64,000 nucleotides of DNA from Mytilus galloprovincialis (lineage: Eukaryota; Mollusca; Bivalvia; Mytilida; Mytilidae). This document shows, in pieces, positions 36,107-45,710 of this stretch. The position numbers were made by a program, and so were the translations under genes. The stretch spans positions 56,873,122 through 56,937,121 of the forward strand of contig NC_134849.1 in NCBI RefSeq assembly GCF_965363235.1, given 5' to 3'. A model generated the notes under the pieces. That model worked only from the letters and a program-made list of their open reading frames with translations, was not told where the DNA came from and did not search any database. Numbering within the stretch: the stretch's first letter is position 1; every line of letters starts with the position of its first letter.

Positions 36107-36545
36107 TTACCAAAAATAGTGAAACATTAAAGTTGATAATTCACAAAAACACAAAGAACACTCTAACACGTAATTAAGATGATAAACAACGTTCGTATCT
36201 ATGACATCAAGACCATCGATGTGTATTATTTGAAAAGATGAATATTTATCGACATGGTCTTGGTATCTTCCGATGAACTTTTTCAGAAAAAGGACGACAA
36301 GACGTCCTTTGAACGTTTGCTCATCAAATGTTTTGCACAGACACTGTTGACGTTTTGCAAATTTTGAGTAGCAGCTGCAATCTCTTGAATACCGAATGAG
36401 TTGAGAATAGAGAGGTTCACAAATCGTTCCTATAGAAATATCGACAATTTGTGAAAAAAAAGTCTCCAAATTCAACAAATATGTTGTCAATAAGAAACTC
36501 CAGCATACTGATCATTTGTGTCTCTGTGCAGCGTCTTTTTACCAA
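36107..36545 (-). pseudogene. Second RT copy, catalytic core deleted
   Basis: On the minus strand, from 36545, the translation reads MLEFLIDNIFVEFG (with a frameshift at a T-run near 36455), then a degraded VGIPMGTNCAPL motif (VDISIGTICEPL). This joins directly, in frame, to YSQLIRYSRDCSCYSKFAK and FIGRYQDHVDKY, the C-terminal part of the same family. The segment that should hold the catalytic Asp-Asp motif is missing. It is clearly related to the copy at 11 kb but not a close match, so it may be another subfamily. Confidence 0.7.
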
Positions 36546-37019
36546 CGACATGCAATGAATTGCATTCTCCTGACTTACAACACAAGCACATATGGAATAT
36601 GTAATAACTAGGTTAAACTAGTTTGTTGGCGCCAAACCCTCACCCTTTATTTGGGGCTGTGGTGTGACAGTACCGGTTATCATGATATTTGGGGCGATGA
36701 TTTATTGTTGTTTTGTTTAACATCCAGGTGTAAACAATTCATTCATATTCAGATCGTAAATATTCACCAGTTGAAGAAGAATATATATTGTCATGTTTTT
36801 GATAATGTAGATTTATTTGTAACTGTATCTAGGGGACTGTAAGTCCCCTCTGGGTCTAATCAGCTCAGTAGTCAGTGCTTCGTTACTGGTATGGTGTATA
36901 GCAATCATTTTCTTAAATTGTTCGTTTATATCAGGAAAATAAGTTCCAATTCCCTTATTCTAAGTTAACAGGCAATTACATCTTGGTCCCTATAACACAA
37001 AGCTCTCCGCATAAAAGAT
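36546..37019. other. Intergenic, repeat scraps
   Basis: GTGGTGTGACAGTAC near 36660 echoes 37331-37345, so part of this is repeat-derived. The frame at 36651-36842 has no recognisable domain. Confidence 0.35.
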
Positions 37020-37552
37020 TTGGTATGACTGCCAATGAGACAACTCTCCACAAGAGACCAAATGACACAGAAATTAACAGCTATAAGTTACCGTAAGGCC
37101 TTCAACAATGTACAAAGCCCATACCGCATGGTCAGCTATAAAAGGCCCCGAAATGACAATGTAAAACAATTCAAACGAGATAAACTAACGGCCTAATTTA
37201 TGTACAAAAATGCACAAAAAAACAAATATGTAACACATAAACAAACGACAAGCACTATATTACAGGCTACTGACTTGGGACAGACACATACATACTGCAT
37301 ATTAGCGGGATTCCAACCCTCCCCTAACAGGGACAGTGGTGTGACAGTACAACACAAGAACGAACTACAAAAATCGGTTGAAAAGGCTTAACTCATCAGA
37401 TGGATACAAATATTACATAGAGTGGACATGGCAAGCAAGGAACTTGTACATCACAACAACAAAAAGACAATAGGAATAGATCTTAGAGTACTCGCAGTTA
37501 CTGACAGCTATAGTTCAAAGCCACTAACAACTTATAAAAAAAAGCATGCATC
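37020..37552. repeat. Dispersed mussel repeat into which the Harbinger element inserted
   Basis: GTATGACTGCCAATGAGACA opens a block also found at 49039 (GTATGATTGCCAATGAGACA). Shared phrases follow in order: TCCACAAGAGACCAAA, GGCCTTCAACAATG, AAGCCCATACCGCAT, TATAAAAGGCCCCG. It continues to the transposon at 37556. Sequence after the transposon (45600-45690) reads as its natural continuation from my memory of this repeat family, which would mean the transposon split an older copy. Confidence 0.65.
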
Positions 37553-37955
37553 TAAAGGTGCGTTTACACGGTACGATTTTCCATCCGATTTCCATCCGAC
37601 TTTTTACCTGTGATGTCGTTTCGTCAAAAATCGCACCATGTAAACACTAAAATCGGATGTCGTTTTGTTAATCAAAAAGTCGTTTAAAAATCGGTTGGTA
37701 CCCTATTTTCATTCGACCCCCCCCCCCCCCCCCCCCCCCCCCCCCTTTTCCAAGCTAACATTCTTTCATCAACACTATTGTTTAACGTTTAAATTTTTTA
37801 CAAAATATTTGATAATTATTTGATAAATATCTGTTCTTTTCTTCACAAATCCTCGTTTAACTATCATATATATATATATATATATATAGTCATTCTTGTA
37901 TGATCTTGTATACATCATAACATTTTCGACCTTTTTGAACTCTTCACGAACTTTA

Positions 37956-38135
37956 ATGATGGCTGATACCGACGCAAGAGAAGAAAATGAAGATGATTTA
38001 GGAAAAGATGTTCTTCTTATAGAATTATACGAAGCAGAAACCTGCACTATGGGATGTCCATAGTGCAGCGTACAGGGACAAAATATGAGAGGAAAAAATC
38101 TGTAGATCGCATTGATTCTATTATGAAAATAGGAG
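37956..38135 (+). pseudogene. Harbinger MADF/BESS protein, exon 1 (two frameshifts)
   Basis: It starts at ATG 37956 (or in-frame 37959) with acidic MADTDAREENEDDLGKD, then the start of a MADF domain, LLIELYEAE. Two single extra A bases disturb the frame: one in GAAACC near 38038-38041 and one in ACAAAATA near 38080-38084. Allowing for these, the translation follows the MADF pattern (EPALWDVHSAAYRDK, then YERKKSVDRIDSIMKIG). The exon ends with GGA G before a GTATGA donor (phase 1), matching exon 2. Either the gene is dead or two homopolymer errors remain in the assembly. Confidence 0.75.
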
Positions 38136-39237
38136 GTATGAAGATATTGATCTAAATTTAAAAGATATTTAATTTAAAAGGCTGATTTGCAAGTACATAA
38201 CAAAAGTATATATTTTTTTCGATGACTCATATTATACTCAAAAGACCATAACATATCTTTTCACTGCTAAAAGCTCCATTCTCCGACATCTCCTCTTATC
38301 GCCACACGTTTCTTCATTTCTTTCATTCGAATTTCCTTGTAAAATTGAATGCTGCTTGTGGCTTCTTGTGAAATATAATGGATGCATGTGTAGTGGGGTA
38401 TATCACGATAACAAATATCACTAAGTCGGTGATACAATATGCAGTATTGTATATGTGTATGACTATTATATATGTACATTCTTTGTTATTATCATTAAAG
38501 GTAGATAACTCGCATAAAAGTTCAATTGGCGATCAAAAGTATATTTGAAGAGACGTAACCTCTGGCTGTTGTCAATCCTCTTTATTAAAATAAATATAGA
38601 ATTAAATCAAAGTTTATTTGTTTATTTTGTCATATTTTTTTCTTTCAGTTAATTATTTTGGATTTCTCTTGAGTTTGTGTGAAATATACAGCATTTTAAT
38701 GCAGAGTAACTCTTAGTTACACAAAAAACGGGGCTATATTTCAGAACTAAAAACCAAAAATGAACTAATTAGTCTGTGAAAATTCTGCTACTCTATGTAC
38801 GAAGTTTATTAAAAACCTAGAAATATTCCCACAATATGTTTTGAAAAAATAGTGTAGTTTTATATGAAATATAGTGACAAAAAAGTGACAAAAAACTCAT
38901 GGCCAGGCATATATAAATTCTCACTAAACATTTCAGTATTTTTATTTCATATATTCTGATATAAACTTTGAGTTTAGGAGACTATTCTTGATTATAATTT
39001 AACTAAGACTATAGATACAGTCAGTGGAAAAAAATTGGTTCCCACTTACTTTTTTTTTTTTTTTAAATATCGATTTTTAAAAGTTGAAATGATAGGACAT
39101 TTTTTGAGTGGTAACTCACTGTTGTTCACTGACTGTACGTTTTCTATACATCATATATTTATATGATTTAGGCATTTCGCATGTTATAGTAATAATTATA
39201 ATACAATTTATAATTTTGTTATCCATGTTACTTTCAG
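38136..39237 (+). other. Intron 1 of the MADF/BESS gene
   Basis: GTATGA donor to TTTCAG acceptor. AT-rich, with a 118-bp MITE near its end (39018-39135). The minus-strand frame at 38267-38479 has no recognisable domain. Confidence 0.5.
39018..39135. mobile_element. 118-bp Tc1/mariner-type MITE flanked by TA
   Basis: CAGTCAGTG at the left (39018 on) and CACTGACTG at the right (ending 39135) are inverted repeats, flanked by TA at 39016-39017 and 39136-39137. Similarity extends inward (GGTTCCCAC against GTGGTAACTCAC). It lies about 100 bases before exon 2 of the MADF gene. Confidence 0.75.
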
Positions 39238-39419
39238 CCGACAAGATTTTGAAAAAAGTGAACAACCTCAGAACGTATTACAAAAAGGAGGTTAATAAAG
39301 TTGATAGTTCCAAGAGCAGTGGTTCAGGGGTACATGACATCTACGAGAGTAAATGGCCCATGTTCATACAGATGGACAAGTTTCTTAGACCACAAGTTCA
39401 AAAAAGAAAATCTGATTCG
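39238..39419 (+). CDS. Harbinger MADF/BESS protein, exon 2 (rest of MADF domain)
   Basis: After TTTCAG the phase-1 junction gives Ala, then DKILKKVNNLRTYYKKEVNK and the SKSSGSGVHDIYESKWPMF block, which is the second half of a MADF (Myb/SANT-like) DNA-binding domain: family patterns are LKKKWKNLRTQY-RELKKV and KSGSG-DVY-SKW. The exon ends KRKSDS before a GTAATT donor in phase 0. In PIF/Harbinger elements this protein binds the transposon ends and carries the nuclease into the nucleus. This exon itself is undamaged. Confidence 0.88.
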
Positions 39420-41157
39420 GTAATTACAAACAGTATTTTAAGAACATGTATCTCACTTGATGCAAGCACGCGTAAATAAACGAATAATATGAAAACACAA
39501 CACAACACGGGCAGCATAAAATGTCCATCCAATATAGACCAAGTGGAAAAACAAACGTTACGAAACAAAGACTTTAAAATTGGTCTTTGCTGCGTGTTAA
39601 CTTAGCACGCGGCATTTGATAGTTATAACAAATACTAGTTAAACTTGGGTGACATGTTTTCATGCTAACTGTTACCTAGTGACCTAGCATGTAGCATGCC
39701 GGTCTAGTATAAAATCAGTGCTTTAATATATTCATAAAACATTATGAAGTTTTCGACCTGAATATGCATTTAATTTCCTACTGGACATTGAATAGTCATT
39801 CATCCAGTCAGCCAATTCTTAATCTTGTTTATTACCCGACAAAGATTGTCACTGAAATTAAAATTACTCAGAAACACACACTGGTAGATAAACGTATTAT
39901 ATTCAAAATAATCATGTTACATGAAAACGTTTTGTCCTATAATATATATTAATATATATATATAATATAATATTGGTAACAAGAAAAGAGAAAAGTTTTC
40001 TCAGATATGTATGAATAACTTTAGTTCAGAACAAATGTAGCTATTACAAATAGTAGCACAATAATACAGTAATGCAATGAAGTAACTGGACAGTCAATTT
40101 CCAACCTGCAATGAATTGAATATACAACACTTTAGCTTAAGAAAGAACTTTGTGCTGCCATGGTACCTGACCTATATTTGTGAAATATTCTTTGTATTCT
40201 TCCCGAATATCACGAGCCTTAGATGGACTGTGGTATCCTCCCCTTGCCATTGGTGGCATTAAATTGTTAATTTCAATATTGTCAGTTTCTTGTAATCCTA
40301 AGAAACTTTCAGGTCTTAAATAATTGTGCAAATCACAACATGCCATGACCACATGTGTTATTTTTTCAGGTGATAATAAAATAGGGGCACGCATTACCCT
40401 GAAACGATTGCAAAGTATACCGAATGCGTTTTCCACAATGCGTCGAGCTCTGGACAAACGATAATTAAAAAATTTCCGCGAATCATCAAGTCCTCCTCGT
40501 TGGGGATAAGGCCTCATGATATTTTCTTTTAATGGGAATGCCTCATCAGCAACAAAAACATATGGTGTTGGTTTATTTCGGCTTGGTAATGGTGTTGGTT
40601 CAGGAATGTTCAAGTCATTGCACTCTAAAGCCTGGTTCAATGAACAATTTTGGAAAGTACCCCCATCACTGGTTCTGTCATTGGTTCCAACATCTACGTA
40701 AATAAACATGTAGCTTGCGTCAACAGCTGCCATAAGTACTACACTGTTTGTATTCTTATAGTTGTAGAAGTACGACCCGCTATTATTTGGGGCTTGGATA
40801 TTCACATGTTTTCCATCAACCGCACCCAAGCAGTTAGGGAAATTCCATTTCTCATTGAAATCTTTTGAAATAGTTAACCATTTATGTGAAGATGATGGAA
40901 CCTATAAAACAAGACAAAAACAAGAATGACTGGTAATGATTGAAATTGAAGGACCATATGAAGAGTGGTCTCATTGGCAATCATAACACATTTTTTTTTA
41001 TATTATAGGATTAAACACATTTTTTCTAGAAGTTATTGATGTGTAAACTGGGGCGATTAACTCACAAACTGAATAAAAAGTCCGAAGTTGAACGAATATA
41101 ACAATAACTTACTAGTACCATAACTATTTTATTTACAATTAACTTTTCTATTTTCAG
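39420..41157 (+). other. Intron 2 of the MADF/BESS gene, containing the antisense nuclease exon
   Basis: GTAATT donor to TTTTCAG acceptor, both phase 0. It holds the minus-strand nuclease exon (40137-40901). Near 39570-39620 TTGGTCTTTGCTGC and TTAGCACGC resemble the body of the SINE at 46571, so a SINE fragment may lie there. A GTCTCATTGGCAATCAT scrap near 40970 comes from the dispersed repeat. Confidence 0.5.
40137..40901 (-). CDS. HARBI1-like nuclease (PIF/Harbinger transposase), last exon
   Basis: The frame begins after a TTTTATAG acceptor (intron side above 40901) as VPSSSHKWLTISKDFNEKWN and runs 254 codons to TAA. It contains the DDE nuclease core: NCLGAVDGKHV (first Asp), YVDVGTNDRTSDGGTF (second Asp) and RLSRARRIVENAFGIL (catalytic Glu), then a CCDLHNYLR ending. 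This is the DDE_Tnp_4 family (HARBI1). The exon is open and all three acidic residues are present. The N-terminal helix-turn-helix part, normally 100 or more residues in upstream exons, is not found between 40902 and the right transposon end, so the enzyme is probably truncated. Confidence 0.9.
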   Translation of the reverse strand, partial: VPSSSHKWLTISKDFNEKWNFPNCLGAVDGKHVNIQAPNNSGSYFYNYKNTNSVVLMAAVDASYMFIYVDVGTNDRTSDGGTFQNCSLNQALECNDLNIPEPTPLPSRNKPTPYVFVADEAFPLKENIMRPYPQRGGLDDSRKFFNYRLSRARRIVENAFGILCNRFRVMRAPILLSPEKITHVVMACCDLHNYLRPESFLGLQETDNIEINNLMPPMARGGYHSPSKARDIREEYKEYFTNIGQVPWQHKVLS

Positions 41158-41730
41158 AACTTAACATTATTGAACGACAATACTGAAGTGTTGGAGGATT
41201 CCGACGTTAGCCCGTCACCCAGAAAGGCCAAACAAACAACTTGCGATGGGAAAAAAGTTAAAGTTAAGCTTGAAGACCAATTGATGTTCAAAGCCATTGA
41301 AAGCTTAAGTTCTACTGGAGAAGAAGAGACAGAGGACTATTGTTTCGGAAAGTTGGTTGGGAAATCACTCTCGGCAATGCCTAACACACGGACAAAGATG
41401 ATGTTAAAACATAAGATACAAAATCTTATGTACGAGACACAGTTAATGTTTATGCCAGAGATTCCAAACAACCAACTTTATCAAAACCCGTCGTCCTTCA
41501 ATTTCAATAATTACCAGTCATTTGTCAATGAAGCACCTTTCCCAACTTTAATCAACAATACTCCATCTAAAACACAACAACCACAGTATCAGGCACTTGC
41601 CAATCAAACTCCTCCAGGAAGTCTTTTTAACCAACAGTTTCAGTACCAACGACCGTACCAACCTTCCAGTTGCTACACGAGTGGTGAAACGAATGACATC
41701 AGTGAACAAAACGTATATACGGAACTTTAA
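41158..41730 (+). CDS. Harbinger MADF/BESS protein, exon 3 (BESS motif)
   Basis: It begins NLTLLNDNTEVLEDSD after a TTTTCAG acceptor, in phase 0 with exon 2, and runs 190 codons to TAA. A Lys-rich stretch (GKKVKVKLED) precedes a BESS-like motif, EDYCFGKLVGKSLSAMPNTR followed by TKMMLKHKIQNLMYETQ, which in MADF proteins mediates protein contacts. The tail is Gln/Asn/Pro-rich and ends NVYTEL. With exons 1 and 2 the protein would be about 310 residues. The exon is intact, so damage is limited to exon 1. Confidence 0.87.
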   Translation, partial: NLTLLNDNTEVLEDSDVSPSPRKAKQTTCDGKKVKVKLEDQLMFKAIESLSSTGEEETEDYCFGKLVGKSLSAMPNTRTKMMLKHKIQNLMYETQLMFMPEIPNNQLYQNPSSFNFNNYQSFVNEAPFPTLINNTPSKTQQPQYQALANQTPPGSLFNQQFQYQRPYQPSSCYTSGETNDISEQNVYTEL

Positions 41731-42009
41731 ATATTAGCTTTTGAAATTCATGTTTTTTGATCATTTTTGTTTTCTTAAATTTTGCCTTTAGCTGAAATAT
41801 CAAGACTTTAGTCTTCAAAATGTACATGAAGTTTAGTAAAAAATGTGTAATTATTGTATGGTAAAGGATTAGCTGTCAAGAGATATTTTTCTTGTAAATG
41901 ATAATTTCCAATATTGTATTAAGTAGCAGTATCAAAAAATTGTAAGACCAAAACTGACCATAAAATTAGAATTGTTCATATTTTAAATTATAGAAAATTA
42001 CAAAAAATT

Positions 42010-44740
42010 AGTACACATCTATTTCATACAAATACAAACATTTTATTGGCACAAACACAATTACAATAATTGGCAAAGGCCCATATTACAGTGCATTACA
42101 ACAATGAATACAGCATACATTTACGAGTATTTAAATATGTTATAAATAAGAAGCTAAAATATCGTTTCTATACATCAGACATTTATGTATATAAGAACTA
42201 GTCACTTTCAGGACTTTTAAAGAATTACTATTAATACGCCTATTAATATTTAGCTGATTTTCACTACAACATGTAGGAAGTATATTTAATATCTTATTTT
42301 TAAAGTTAAATCTATAGTTTGAAAAAAATTCACATTTCAGTAAAAAGTGATTTTCATCTTCTACCTCACCTGATTTACATACATTACAAACTCGTTCGTC
42401 GGTGGCTAAACCTAGATATCGCCCCTTTTCAATAGCAAGATTGTGTGCACTCAATCTAATTTTACACAGAGATGACCTTTCTAATCTATTACTTAGAACA
42501 TCAACATAAGAACTACGCTGCTTTGAATTATGAAATTGTTGGTAAAATTTTAGTTTTGATGAATCATGAATTTTTGATGATTGATCCTGTGTGCACTGAT
42601 CAATTACTCGTTGTTTAATACTTGGTAGATATTGTTTAATAGAAAAGTTTCCCCCAGCTAGGTTTGAAAATCCTAGATTGTTAAAAATAGAATAAAGTTT
42701 CTTTGTCCAGGGGTTATTTTTTTCAGTTGCCAGACAAACTTTGGATATAAGTGCCTTTTCAGACCTTAAAATATGATCATAAAACTTAATACAAGAAAAT
42801 GATATTTTTGAGCATAACGGTAGCCTGCAAAGTTCAGCTCTACAAGCAGCATTAATTGCTTTACAATGAACACCTAGAATTTCTTTTATGAATTTCATAT
42901 GGAATTTTTCCAAAATGGAATTGTCTCCCGAATTATCAAAAACACCCCAAATCTCACTACAATACAGCAATATGGGGCTTACTAATGAATCAAATAATTT
43001 TTCTAAAAGTTTACAAGGATTATCCAATCCAATTGTTTTTTTAATCTTAAAACATGCTTTCCTAGCTTTTTCCATTAGTAAGGATACAGCTAAGTTAAAG
43101 TTGCCATTACACTTTAACATTATTCCCAAGTAGCAATATTTGGAGACAGTTTGTATGACATTATCATTATAAAAAAACTCATTTAGATATGTTTTACCAT
43201 TAGAGTTAAAAACTAAAACCTTTGATTTTTGAACATTAACCTGTAGCTTCCAATTTGAGCAATATGTACTAAGAGTATTGAGACTGGCTTGCAAACCAGT
43301 TTTGCTTTCTGATAGTAATACAATATCATCAGCATATAATAAACAATTTACAGACAAATCACCAACTCTAACTGGTTCACAGCTACCATTGAATAAATCT
43401 TTTACAACATCATCAATAAAAATATTAAAAAGTGTGGGGCTTAAAACATCCCCTTGTTTAACACCTCGCTCTGAAGTGAATGCAGTACTAAGACCATTTG
43501 AAAATTTAATTCTAGTGGTAGTATTTTCATACATTGCAGAAAAAATTTTAAAAAGCTTTTTAGGTAAACCTGATTTTAAAAGTTTATAAAATAAGCCTAC
43601 TCTCCATATGGTATCAAAGGCTTTACGTAGGTCTATGAAAGCAGCAAATACTTTCTTCTTTTTACTTTTATAGTGATCAATAATGGTTTTTAAAGAAAAT
43701 ATGTGATCAGCAGTTCTACAATTTTGTTTAAATCCTATTTGATATTGACTGATGAGAGATATGTTATTAACAAATTTCAGTAATCTTGAATGAATGACTC
43801 TATTAAAAAGTTTTCCCAAGTTAGAAGTGATAGAAATGCCCCTATAATTGCCAGGGTCCATTTTGCTTCCAGATTTGTGTAAAAGGACTAGGAAACTATC
43901 ATTCCATTTAGATGGGAATTGGCCAATATTTAGAATAAAATTAAACAGCTTTGTGAGAGGATTTAAAATAGCCTGACCTCCATATTTAAGCATTTCATTT
44001 GATACCAAATCCATTGCAGTACTTTTCCCATTTTTAAGAGCTTTGATAGACTTAATTATTTCATCTGTAGTGATATCTACGTCTAAAATGTTATTAGATG
44101 GATCATTATCTATATTATCTTTTAATTGCTGGAAATGTTCCATTATGGTTTTATGGAAACTACTACAGTTATCATCACTTTTGTTTAACTTTTTAAAGAA
44201 TTGAACAAAATTGTCATGAGGTATGTCCTGAAAGGAGTCAGCATTGTCATGCATCTTATCCAACTTATTTAACATTGCCCAAAATGATTTTGGATTCTTT
44301 TCAATATTATCATTTATATCCTTACAAATTTTTTGTTTATACATTTTTTGTTCATGTTTACAAAGTCTTCTGAATTTTGATCTATATGTATAATATAATT
44401 TCCTATATTGTCCATTGAGTGGATTTTTATAAACTAGTTTCTCATAGCTTTTAACTGTATTTCTTAAGTCAGTACAGGAATGTGAAAACCATGGTTTCCT
44501 GTTTGATTTTTTCATTTTTTGTAAGGGCTTTTTATTTATGAATTTAGCTGATTGTTTAGCACAGTCTAGTAAAATTGAATTAAATGACTCGGTAATCGAG
44601 TCACTGTCATTAAAGCTTTTGGCTATAAAGTTTGCCAATTTATTTTTAAACATTTGACTTTGTATATTTTCTGTGTATGAAGCAATTGCTTCATCAGTCC
44701 AAAGAAATTTACCCGGCAAAGAGTCTAGTATATATAAAAC
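42010..44740 (-). mobile_element. 5'-truncated LINE inside the Harbinger element
   Basis: The RT ORF (next entry) is followed on the minus strand by a ~130-base 3' UTR ending GTGCCAATAAAATGTTTGTA (about 42030), after which the sequence returns to AT-rich Harbinger DNA. The 5' end is near 44720-44740, where LINE-like coding stops. ORF1 and the endonuclease domain are missing, the usual result of incomplete reverse transcription. I found no clear target duplication. Confidence 0.75.
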
Positions 44741-44755
44741 CAATACCAACACCAC
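42140..44755 (-). CDS. LINE reverse transcriptase ORF (truncated at the N-terminus)
   Basis: An open frame of 871 codons without interruption. In order: a Lys-rich linker (NRKPWFSHSC region), RT motifs NYRGISITSNLGKLFNRVI, AAFIDLRKAFDTIW (first catalytic Asp), GVKQGDVLSPTLFNIFIDD, and CLLYADDIVLLSES (the YADD catalytic pair), then a C-terminal CNVCKSGEVEDENHFLLKC zinc-finger-like motif seen in jockey/CR1/Nimb-type LINEs. The frame opens after a stop with GTG, not a true start, because the N-terminal endonuclease is cut off. Its intactness suggests a young insertion. The exact clade cannot be fixed by eye. Confidence 0.92.
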   Translation of the reverse strand: MVLVLVLYILDSLPGKFLWTDEAIASYTENIQSQMFKNKLANFIAKSFNDSDSITESFNSILLDCAKQSAKFINKKPLQKMKKSNRKPWFSHSCTDLRNTVKSYEKLVYKNPLNGQYRKLYYTYRSKFRRLCKHEQKMYKQKICKDINDNIEKNPKSFWAMLNKLDKMHDNADSFQDIPHDNFVQFFKKLNKSDDNCSSFHKTIMEHFQQLKDNIDNDPSNNILDVDITTDEIIKSIKALKNGKSTAMDLVSNEMLKYGGQAILNPLTKLFNFILNIGQFPSKWNDSFLVLLHKSGSKMDPGNYRGISITSNLGKLFNRVIHSRLLKFVNNISLISQYQIGFKQNCRTADHIFSLKTIIDHYKSKKKKVFAAFIDLRKAFDTIWRVGLFYKLLKSGLPKKLFKIFSAMYENTTTRIKFSNGLSTAFTSERGVKQGDVLSPTLFNIFIDDVVKDLFNGSCEPVRVGDLSVNCLLYADDIVLLSESKTGLQASLNTLSTYCSNWKLQVNVQKSKVLVFNSNGKTYLNEFFYNDNVIQTVSKYCYLGIMLKCNGNFNLAVSLLMEKARKACFKIKKTIGLDNPCKLLEKLFDSLVSPILLYCSEIWGVFDNSGDNSILEKFHMKFIKEILGVHCKAINAACRAELCRLPLCSKISFSCIKFYDHILRSEKALISKVCLATEKNNPWTKKLYSIFNNLGFSNLAGGNFSIKQYLPSIKQRVIDQCTQDQSSKIHDSSKLKFYQQFHNSKQRSSYVDVLSNRLERSSLCKIRLSAHNLAIEKGRYLGLATDERVCNVCKSGEVEDENHFLLKCEFFSNYRFNFKNKILNILPTCCSENQLNINRRINSNSLKVLKVTSSYIHKCLMYRNDILASYL

Positions 44756-45034
44756 CTAATTGCAGACCGGGGAATAAAAGTGTAATGAAATATTTCGGTG
44801 CAGTTTTTAAATATTTTTTTTACGGAAGCAGTTATAGTCCGCAATATCAAAGAAAGGATATATCCAAACATACACTTGTCAAAAACTAAGAAACAATAAT
44901 TGATTGTAGTTCTTCATCTCAAAAGCTAATGATGTTTTCATAATAGAGCTAAGAATATTGTCTTCTAGTCAGTGTTAGTGATCATTTTACATTTCAAACT
45001 GCTATTATGAAAAGTGGGGAAAACAAACTGTCCC

Positions 45035-45215
45035 AATTAAGTCAGGAGCTTCGTATTCAGTGGTTGTCGTTTGTTGATTTATAACATGTGTGTTTTTCGC
45101 TCATTTTTTGTACATAGATTAGGCCATTAGTTTTCTTGTTTGTTTAACATTTGTCATTTCGCGGTCTTTTATAGCTGACTATGCGGTATGGGCTTTTCTT
45201 GGTACACCATAGAGG
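45035..45215 (-). repeat. Copy of the dispersed repeat, opposite orientation
   Basis: ACATAGATTAGGCCATTAGT, TTTTATAGCTGACTATGCGG and TATGGGCTTTTCTT are reverse-complement relatives of the 37080-37200 and 49110-49250 blocks. It sits inside the Harbinger element, between the LINE and the right end, so it probably inserted after the transposon. Confidence 0.6.
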
Positions 45216-45710
45216 TCTACGATTTTAAGTATAAAAATACAGAACGATTCTTCGTAACTGTTTCAAGCTTCCATAAATATTGCCAAAAAAACAGGCAATT
45301 GACGGTCTTCCACGAGACAAAAAAAGTCATAATGTCGAAAGAATAGCATTGTTTATGCCATTACAAATTAATAAATAAACGAAGGAAAATATTTTATTCA
45401 GAAAAACTTATTCCGTTTTATTTTTATGATACTCGACATGATATTTGTTCAATTATCAAGCAAAAAGCACTTGTTCGAATCTGTTCAAAATCGGATGGAA
45501 AAACGTATCGTGTAAACAGAACGCTATACGATTTACCTGAGCGTCGGTATAAAATCGGATGGAAAATCGGATGGAAAATCGTACCGTGTAAACGCACCTT
45601 AAGACTAAGTTATCAATCAGTACACATTAAACATCCAATGGATTTAGTGTAAAGACGTCATAAACAGTCAGCTGAGAAAAACATAAGAATGTTCAATCAA
45701 GTTTAATTTT

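Larger units (their letters stand above)
37556..45599 (+). mobile_element. 8.0-kb PIF/Harbinger transposon with both ends
   Basis: The left end AGGTGCGTTTACACGGTACG (37556 on) is matched in reverse complement by the right end CGTACCGTGTAAACGCACCT (to 45599). The inverted repeats run about 45 bases with one indel (ATTTTCCATCCGATTT follows on the left). TAA flanks both sides (37553-37555, 45600-45602), the TWA duplication of the PIF/Harbinger superfamily. Inside are a MADF/BESS gene on plus (37956-41730), a HARBI1-type nuclease exon on minus (40137-40901) in the intron of the former, a small TA-flanked MITE (39018-39135), a 5'-truncated LINE (about 42010-44740) and a piece of dispersed repeat (about 45035-45215). 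A 29-C run at 37717-37745 and a TA repeat near 37867-37888 lie near the left end. Confidence 0.92.
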
